DNA of 64,000 nt from NCBI GenBank assembly GCA_030704615.1, contig CM060732.1:24428001-24492000 (forward strand). Reading direction: 5' to 3'. This document shows positions 57,026 through 64,000 of this stretch, piece after piece (position 1 is the stretch's first letter; the number at the start of each line of letters is the position of its first letter). The position numbers were made by a program, and so were the translations under genes. Source of the stretch: Takakia lepidozioides (Eukaryota; Streptophyta; Takakiopsida; Takakiales; Takakiaceae). The notes under the pieces were generated by a model. The model saw only the letters and a list, made by a program, of their open reading frames with translations. It ran no database searches and had not been told where the DNA came from.

Positions 57026-57865
57026 ATGGGGGAGGAGACACGGAACTTTGTCTACAGAATAAGTCCAGAAGAGGAATGGCGGAGAGCTGAGGGTGATGCT
57101 GCCCTGCAGGGAGGTGAGCTGGATCAGACCTCGGGCTTCATCCATCTTAGCACTCTGGCACAGGTGAGTGGGCCTTCCCCTCTCTGCTCCCGGTGAGGAA
57201 GACTAGAGAACTCTTCAACGTAGGATCAAATCATAGACATTTGTTATGGAGATATGGGCATCTGTACAGATGAAGGTGTTGCATTCTAGTGTCTGTTGAG
57301 ATAGAGAGAGCTACACAATTGATGGAGAGATGTATCTGGAGTACAGGACATAACTAGGTGCAAGTCTTGGACGATGTTTTTGGGGTTCAGGTTGAGGGCA
57401 CGCTTGCAAGATTCTACGCAGGACGCCATGACTTGTATCTTCTCAAAATTGATGCCACCAAGGTCTGCTCATCGCAAGCCTTATTGGCTCTGAGTGTCAC
57501 GGCCATTAAGAGCATCTCTCTTCCAACAGCTCTTGCTTTTCGCTGTCTTGATATCATTCTTTCCTAAAGCTCATCTGCATTTCTTCTCTCTCTCTCTCTC
57601 TCTCTCTCGCAATTCAGAGTTAACTCGATTGGTCACATCTGTTGCATGTTGAGATTCGTCAAACGGAGCCACCTAACAGTGTTTTTGCTTTGAGATGATG
57701 ATGTGTCAGCTTGGTGATGGGTTGCGTTATGAAGAAGTAGAGGGTGTGGGGCTCTTTCCGCACTTCTACGGTCCTCTTGGTAATTGTGCACGGTTACCTC
57801 TCTCCACCATAGAGTCGACTTTCAAGCTGAAATTGGAAAATGGCAAGCATATTCTGCCTTTCTAG
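57026..57865 (+). CDS. DUF952 family protein
   Basis: Three exons, 57026-57163, 57358-57462 and 57710-57865, all phase 0, giving 132 aa, the expected length. Family landmarks are FVYRISPEEEWRRAEGD, then SGFIHLSTLAQV, ARFYAGRHDLYLLKIDATK, LRYEEVEGVGLFPHFYGPLG and a hydrophobic end LKLENGKHILPF. The conserved FIH(L/C)ST and LFPH(F/L)YGPL motifs are intact. DUF952 proteins are small, mostly bacterial, single-domain proteins of unknown biochemistry, also found in some plants. No targeting peptide is visible, so a cytosolic location is likely. Intron 2 includes a TC microsatellite. The ATG fits because the family starts within a few residues of the YRI motif. Confidence 0.94.
57585..57608 (+). repeat. 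(TC)n microsatellite in DUF952 intron 2
   Basis: About 12 TC units, within a pyrimidine-rich part of the intron. Confidence 0.9.
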
Positions 57866-59151
57866 TTTTCCATGGATAGGGCCACTGGCATTAACATGTC
57901 TACTGGAGCTAGAATTCTTGACCAAGATTGGGCTCTGAAGTTGAGAGAGGGACATGTATTCAGCTCTCAAGGTTGTGGATGACTCTCAATCACATGCTCC
58001 TGTGGCGTAGCTCTTGGCTGCCTTCAGGTTAGAAGTACAGCATGCATGTTTTTTCAAGAGGAACAATTTCAGAAAGCAAGATAGGGAGGTGATACCTGAA
58101 GGTGTAATTTGCTGCAAAGGATGGGAGGTGACACCAGGGAAGGCACAACAGGGGCTTAGCCATTTTGGAACACTGATGTGTGTTCTCATTTTTAGAATAA
58201 AGACGAGCCAATAAATGCATGCGCGAATATGCAAACCCATGAGGTGTATGTATTGCTCATCTCCACCAAGATATTTCCTCACTTTGTGTACATGTTTTAT
58301 TGGCAAAATTTTAGTTGCCCACTGAAAATTCAGAAACTAGTTTGAGTGTAGAGCAAGAATAGTGAGTGTCATCGTCTCTTTGTATAAGCTGCCTGAATTG
58401 GGGAAAAGAAAAAGAAACAAAATCCGACTCACTTCAAAAAATCATTTTGTCAATCATGGGCTGTGAACTCCTTACTGAATCTACACAAAGGTCAGCTGTT
58501 GGGGGCTTGGAACAAGCTGCTCTGTGAGGGGCTATGTTCTCTCTGAGTGCAACTAGTTTAAGGGGATGCCCTAATGTCCGAGGTAACACTGAAGTAACCT
58601 AACCTACAACCCCACCCGAATCTTACCAAAATGGTCACCTAGCAGCCCTATGAGGGCCAGCAAGTTCTTAATGTTGACAAACTTTAACTAGGGGTCTGAT
58701 CTCAATTGTGACTGGAACAAATGTGCTGACCTTAAAATTGCAGACGTATCATGATACGGTACACTCATACCAAAGAGTGCAATCAAGGCACAGCTAACCT
58801 CTCTGATTTGTGCTTAGACTTTCGGTGATGACGATCGCCTGTTGAAAAAGGAGTTGATGGAATTTCCTAAGCCAGTGCTGAGTGCTTGAGCCAACTGGCT
58901 TGCCTGGAGTATACCACACCAATTAGCAGGTCAAATGGAATCCAAGTAGACCTCTTCACTCACCTGACCTGAGTCCATTATGAAGACATGTTCCCTTTGA
59001 TTGCTAGCAGTGAAGTCAGGTATCACTCTGAACTGTTCCAAACAATTAGATGGAAAGGCATAAATAACAATCGGGAAACATCCTGAAGGGTTTTGCAAAG
59101 TCTGAGGTACGGATATATAGAGGGATGATATATGGAGTCTAGTTGACTCAC
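57866..59151. other. Convergent 3' region of DUF952 and COQ9
   Basis: No separate gene recognised. The unread last coding exon of COQ9 should lie here. One candidate on the minus strand adds ten residues and stops at 58931. Confidence 0.35.
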
Positions 59152-59608
59152 CTCTTGAGCAGTCTTGCGGCAATCTATAGCATCCTTGATCCGGCGCCCT
59201 AAAAAGGTCCATGTGTCACGGAATCCTGGCCAACTCAAATTCCAATCTGCGCCACAGATGAGAAACTGGTTTGCACAACACGAGCAAATCAACCACATAG
59301 GCGTAGTCACCAAATTAGAAAGAACAGGTGATCCTTGTGAATTGAAGTAACAAAAAGTTCCTTGCCTGGGGAGAAGTCAGTGAGCATGTAGAGCTCCGTC
59401 GCGGTGTAGATGCCCCCTAACAGAGTGCGCTTGGTATACCAATCCATGTCTGTTGATTGGTCGCCTGCCGCATGCCATATGTCATCCATCAACACTGCTC
59501 TTTGTTTCAATGATGTTGAAATATTCAATGGATTGGCCTGCCCACCCAAGCCCAGCGTATTAACGACCCTGCTTTTGCTAATTGTGGCCATTATTTAGGG
59601 TCAACTTC

Positions 59609-59644
<36 letters not shown>

Positions 59645-61618
59645 TCACTATATTTTGCTTGCCATAGATTTCCACCATACATCCTGCACCGTGTTTGGAA
59701 AGAGCAGCCTAGGAGGGTGACTTACCATCACAACAGCTGCTCCAGTACTGTGATTTAACTTCAGATTGCAAGAATCCAAGTGACAATCAGCCCACAAATC
59801 ACAATCCATTATGAAAATCTATTAGCCCACCCTCAATACTGCAGTGTTGAAGTATGACTTTTGTGTTTTCCTGCAATCTAACCATAGAAAATAAGCTCCA
59901 CTGGTAGGCTGAGTAATGACAACATCGTTTCTGGTGGAAACCTGAATGCTGAGAGCCTGGGCCCACTTGGAGACATAGGGGGCCTGCATCTCTAGGCGAA
60001 AATGCACAATGGAGGAAACACAATCAGCCAGAAGCATGGCAGATAGCTCCTTCTCAGGGGCCTCCAGCTCATCGGCCAATCTGTTGTTGCAATCATCCAT
60101 GAAATACTGCATTGAACATGACGGAAGGACATCACTCTTAGCAAAAATGAACAATTTTCATCAGGTATTTACATGTTGCATAGTGCTGATGCAATTGAAA
60201 CACACCTCAGTTTGTTAGGCAGAAAGACCTGAGAGCTCTAAACGAAGCCCTAATACTATGCTCGGAGAACAGAATAATTCTAAGATGGCAGAATGGGACT
60301 TCTGCTACCAAACCATTGATATCTGGCGACACCAGCAAACAAGAGTGGGCAGGATGCCTGGTGGCTCAATATGCAGGCCAAATAATGAAAATGACTGCAT
60401 TATTAATCACAGGTCATCATCTGTACTGAAATTAGAAGCTTTTTATGTGGGTAAGAGAAGTAGCTTAAAAATAATTTATCTGAGTTCAAACGTGAGTAGA
60501 CCACATCAAAGCACCCAACATGCAAAAGAGTCTTGCATTCCTTCATCCAAGTGCGCCCGTGAGGATGCAGACCTCAACCAAAGCTGCATCTTTGCGTGGG
60601 AAAGCACCCACAATGGCAGGAGACAGCCCCACCTCTTTTGCTCCCGCTACTAGTGCAGACTCCATCCACCCCAGCTGGCTCTGCAACCTTTACCAAAATC
60701 ATATACTGAGAACCTCTACTCACCTTTTGCACATTGCCAGAGGATGTACATGAGGTTATGTAACAGAACATGATTGCACAATTGACCTGCAGTCAGAAAG
60801 CCAAACATTGAGAACCATGCAACACGAAGGCAATTGGCATGTATTTAATACCACATGCGCCATTGCCGCTCGCAGGATTTTTGTCTTTTCATCTTCTTCC
60901 TCCTCCTCCTCCCCCTTGGGCGCACTCTTTGCTTCTTCCTTGGTTCTTCCCTCACTCTTTGTAGTTTCTTCTGCAGCTCATACAGCAACAGTGGAATGCA
61001 CCATAAAACTTGGGGACAAACTATGGGACATACGTGCTGTAGTCATAACCCCTAGACTCTATTACCCATCTCTGTCTGTAGGACTACGCATTATCACTGA
61101 AACAAGGTTGCCCAATTCCAAGGATGCCTCACAAGCCCGAATTGAAGGAATGATGCAACCCAACATAATGCGCCAGTATTTCAACGGTTGTGCATTAAAA
61201 CCTGTCTATTGTCTGTATACGAGGTCAATTTGAAGTAAAGCAGATGACTCTGGATGTGTTTTCGTTATGGCTGCAGACATCACATACCCTGATTCTGTAT
61301 AGTGCGAATGAGGGGGTGTACATATTACTGTACTGAAATTTTCTTTGTGCACAAAGTATCCAAAGCAATTGCGCCATGACCATTCTCAACGCTAACAGCT
61401 AACAATTATGTGAAGATAGATACTCGGCGACCCAATGTATGCGAACGTCCTCTTTGGAAATATGAAATTCCAGAACCGAGCTTACCGGCCCCTCCTTCAT
61501 CGTGTCGTGGGACTTCCGCAGCCTGCCCGGGGGCTCCAGTGGAGGATCGTCTTAGGGCTGCGGGCCCATAGGCTCCTAACGCTCTTTCATAACTGTGCCA
61601 GGATCTCAGGGGGTGCAT
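59152..61618 (-). CDS. COQ9: COQ9, mitochondrial ubiquinone biosynthesis protein
   Basis: Lipid-binding helper of the mitochondrial coenzyme Q synthesis complex that presents precursors to COQ7. Exons on the minus strand are 61618-61486, 60970-60852, 60680-60573, 60106-59942, 59537-59366 and 59225-59152, all joining in frame. Exon 1 is Arg-rich with few acids (presequence). Exon 2 is acidic and ends KILRAAMAHV. Exon 3 gives LGWMESALVAGAKEVGLSPA and FPRKDAALVE. Exon 4 gives YFMDDCNNRLADEL and LEMQAPYVSKWAQALSIQ. Exon 5 gives the hallmark LMDDIWHAAGDQSTDMDWYT and GGIYTATELYMLTDFSP. Exon 6 gives FRDTWTFLGRRIKDA. The intron after exon 5 starts with GC (CAG|GCAAGG), a GC-AG intron. The last 20-40 residues were not located. 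ATG 61618 was chosen because it keeps the frame and gives a plausible presequence. Confidence 0.95.
59608..59637 (+). repeat. (TG)n(AG)n microsatellite in COQ9 intron
   Basis: GTGTGTGTG followed directly by AGAGAGAGAG, in the intron between exons 4 and 5. Confidence 0.85.
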
Positions 61619-62605
61619 ATCCCCCACAGACTTGCTCTAAGGGCAGGGAGGTGCCTCCATTCTTAGACTTGTTGGCTTCATGGCTGCATTGCGGAAACCT
61701 TCCAGAAGCAAGCGACAATGACAACGAGGACGATGAAGAACCAGATTCGGGAGGGCTTGTTAACGAGTCAAGCCAATGCCAGTCCCTCAGCAGCCGAGGC
61801 GCTCGAAATGTGCGCATGGGAGCCATACAATTCCCCCCAACTCTTCCAAACTACTTTCTTCCCTTTCTCTTTCCGTCAATCTCTCTCTCTCTCGGTTTAT
61901 CAAACAGCCCATACCATCTAGCAGTTTGCCACAACGGGCAACCTCCCATCACCCCTATGCTGCATTCATTCTCGATCAGCCATCTTCAACAAGAGAAGCA
62001 TGAAAGCTCCATGCACCAATTTCTTGCAAATCTTGGGGGGAGCGAACCCCAAACATGATGCTCCAGTTTACTCTCCGACGAAAGAACTGCATGTGCACTT
62101 GTGCCATGTATATTAGAGGAGCGTTCCCATCAACTGGATATCCTCTTTTACTGCCTATTGGAAGAGCATCCAGAGTTGTGCAGTAATAAATGGTGGGCAC
62201 TGGTGGATCTTGCCCCATTCCCAAACCAGGTTTAAAGTCAATGCCGCTTAAATTAATCATTTATCCATCCTTTGATGATGCTATAGAGTCTCTCTAATAA
62301 TGACAGATGGCAAAGGGCCCCTTGCGTCAGCAATGCGAGCTTGTGTGTAGCAAGCTTCATGCAAAGCACAGTGCCACCCTCCATCAAGCAGCTTGGGCTG
62401 CAACCTCAGAAGCGAAGTTCTTTTCTTCCCTGTAAGGACCACAATCCAAGTTTAAGTGAAGCCATTGGGAACACCTTCAACTTGTAAACCGGTGCACAAA
62501 AAGCACCAACCAGGCATAACATCAGAAGTTGCGAGTGTCTGTTGCACAGGAAGCTTAGCATTATTGGCACATTTTCCTCCAACAACGAGGTGAGTGTAGA
62601 CAAGA
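61619..62605. other. Upstream of COQ9, downstream of EF-Ts
   Basis: Presumed COQ9 promoter and EF-Ts 3' flank. A minus-strand frame at 61826-61587 (MAPMRTFRAPRLLRD) looks presequence-like but is out of frame with COQ9. It could be an alternative first exon. A TCTCTCTC tract lies near 61885. Confidence 0.35.
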
Positions 62606-63857
62606 TCACAGGTGCAACTGACCTGCCTTTGTTCTGGAACAAACAAGTGAAAAGGATGTTACATGGAGAGAATACTTCGATTGAATTCGGCTGGGGCCAT
62701 TACCACTACACATGCGTCACAACAGTAAGTACCTGTGAATCCCGTCACCAACCTCCATTCGCAAAAAACTGCCAATACTTACTCGACTTCCCAACTTCTT
62801 GGAGAGATCCTCAAGCACAGCCTGTTCCAATAATATATGGTGACTTCGTTTGACAACCATCCCCCCACCCCATGTTGACTGTGAAATCTGACTGTTCCCC
62901 ATTCAGCGCTAATCGGGAAGCCCTCTTAACCCTCCCCAATAAACTTCATGCCACCTCCCCACTCAATGTTGTCCCAAAGCACCTGTGCCAAAGTGCGGTA
63001 AGGGACACCTCGACGATAAGCGCAACGCAAATTTGCTGGCTTACAAAGAGCACAGGATCACAATTTAACCAGTGACATCAGGGAACCTATCATCCCGTGT
63101 GAGTGCTCCAATTGAAAAAAGGTACAGGACTCCTAGCCCATCTATGACAACTTCCACAGTGAATTCCATGAACACAAAGGGATACCTACCCCAGCTATAT
63201 CTTAACCTTCCAGCCTGTGGGTGCAATGCAAAGGAGATGGACAACGAGAGGGAAGGTGGTGTGGAGTATAATTATACCAACCTGCACAGTCAAAGACTCG
63301 TTCACAAAACTTCTCTCGAGAGAAAGAAAACAAGAATTTTCCAGATATTTGCGAAGGCGGCCCTCCACCATCTCTGATACGGCAGGTGGTTTGCCTGTTG
63401 CAACTGCCTGCATCACGTTCCATCTGTAGTTTAGTGTCTCACAGACACTATCGAATGCCGTCACTTATAGTTTATGCAGTTGTTCACATTTGGAAGGGCG
63501 GAGGAATACAATAAGGATTATTTGACAAAAGTAACTGTAAGATCAATTTATCAGGACTAAATCCACTGACATCCTCACACGCAGATTCAAGGTATAAGGT
63601 TCCCCAAATGCGGAACTCCAAGAAACTTCAGTTTGTTGGTACCAAGAGCCAGGTGATACCTGAGACCTGAAAATATCCCGCTCATGCTGCAAGGAATTTG
63701 CAGCCACATGTTGCTTTGACAGAAACAATGGGTGGCTTGCCACCACATGCATGGCTAGCGACACCCCAACTTCTGCTTCCTGCCCCTGCCCATCCAGTCT
63801 CTGGCCTTCCTCCTCTGGCTCCAAAGTTACTACTCCAACAATCCGCGCAAGCTCTGT
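62606..63857 (-). CDS. Organellar translation elongation factor Ts (C-terminal part)
   Basis: Guanine-nucleotide exchange factor for EF-Tu in mitochondria or plastids. Exons on the minus strand are 63857-63660, 63407-63282, 62821-62733 and probably 62633-62606, all in frame. The first gives TELARIVGVVTLE and GVSLAMHVVASHPLFLSKQH, the core dimerisation region. The second gives AVATGKPPAVSEMVEGRLRK and RSFVNESLTVQ, the classic EF-Ts GK-P-x(n)-KMVEGR motif. The third gives LEDLSKKLGSRVSIGSFLRM and EVGDGI, the C-terminal subdomain. The N-terminal UBA-like domain and any targeting peptide must lie beyond the right edge, so the gene is 5'-partial in this window. Mitochondrial versus plastid location cannot be decided from what is here. 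The last short exon is the least certain. Confidence 0.93.
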
Positions 63858-64000
63858 CTGCAAATCCAGTACATAATTGCTCACATACACACAATTGCCC
63901 ACAAACTTGCTCCCTTAGTTGAACTGTAGTGCCTCATGTAGTGTTGGGGGAGGGGGGTGGCAGGGAAGTTGGTTCATGTGTACTAGCAAAGTGGACCCCA
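63858..64000. other. Intron of the EF-Ts gene, running off the window
   Basis: The minus-strand sequence ends in a pyrimidine-poor ATTTGCAG acceptor at 63858. The rest of the EF-Ts gene lies beyond 64000. Confidence 0.6.

Noticed and set aside
59398-59598. Plus-strand ORF overlapping COQ9 exon 5
   Set aside because: Antisense shadow of a strongly conserved COQ9 exon.
60520-60753. Plus-strand ORF at 60520-60753
   Set aside because: Shadow of COQ9 exon 3 on the other strand.

Overview
This looks like nuclear DNA of a large-genome, repeat-rich green-lineage eukaryote. The genes have many short exons with GT-AG introns. Several predicted proteins match families that are typical of, or best known from, plants: a DUF707 protein, a plant-type VTT (TVP38/TMEM64) membrane protein, an F-box/kelch protein, PLS-type PPR relics, an En/Spm-type transposon gene, and plastid- or mitochondrion-directed proteins. 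My best guess is a streptophyte alga, perhaps Chara-like. That organism call is an inference from gene content and repeat load and was not checked by search.

Left gene block (1-9 kb): a Ycf49-like plastid membrane protein on the minus strand (989-2525), a VTT-domain protein on the plus strand (3731-5481), and a two-exon F-box/kelch protein on the minus strand (6664-7878). A near-perfect 105-bp hairpin repeat follows at 8921-9025.

Mobile-element block (9.7-32.5 kb): a decayed MULE transposase at 10.3-11.5 kb; a well-preserved multi-exon En/Spm-type (Transposase_24-like) gene on the minus strand at 12.9-18.5 kb; a divergent transposase-associated zinc-domain relic at 20.2 kb; an unrecognised multi-exon transposon-like gene at 22.8-24.6 kb; and scrambled PLS-type PPR fragments at 27.6-30.6 kb. 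The En/Spm-type gene has two unusual points. It carries a HAD/FCP1-like phosphatase domain between a coiled coil and a C-terminal transposon domain. Its first intron is filled by a mosaic of two LINE families.

Repeat-dominated middle (32-44.7 kb): unrecognised ORFs, a head-to-tail array of LINE 3' tails (35.4-36.6 kb), foldback MITEs (39.3-39.6 kb), a ~111-bp minisatellite flanked by TTTTG-rich repeat copies (40-41.6 kb), and a tRNA-like SINE (43.5 kb).

Right gene block (44.8-64 kb): a ~10-kb DUF707 gene on the plus strand. One of its introns contains a 4.8-kb antisense non-LTR retrotransposon bounded by a perfect 17-bp target-site duplication. A piggyBac-like TTAA-flanked MITE follows at 56.0-56.7 kb, then a three-exon DUF952 gene (57.0-57.9 kb). 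Two organelle genes lie on the minus strand: COQ9 for ubiquinone biosynthesis (59.2-61.6 kb) and the C-terminal part of organellar elongation factor Ts (62.6-63.9 kb, continuing off the right edge). The genes show no operon-like coordination. The accessory biology here is the nesting of mobile elements. Exon borders were read by eye from splice sites and family conservation, without transcript evidence.
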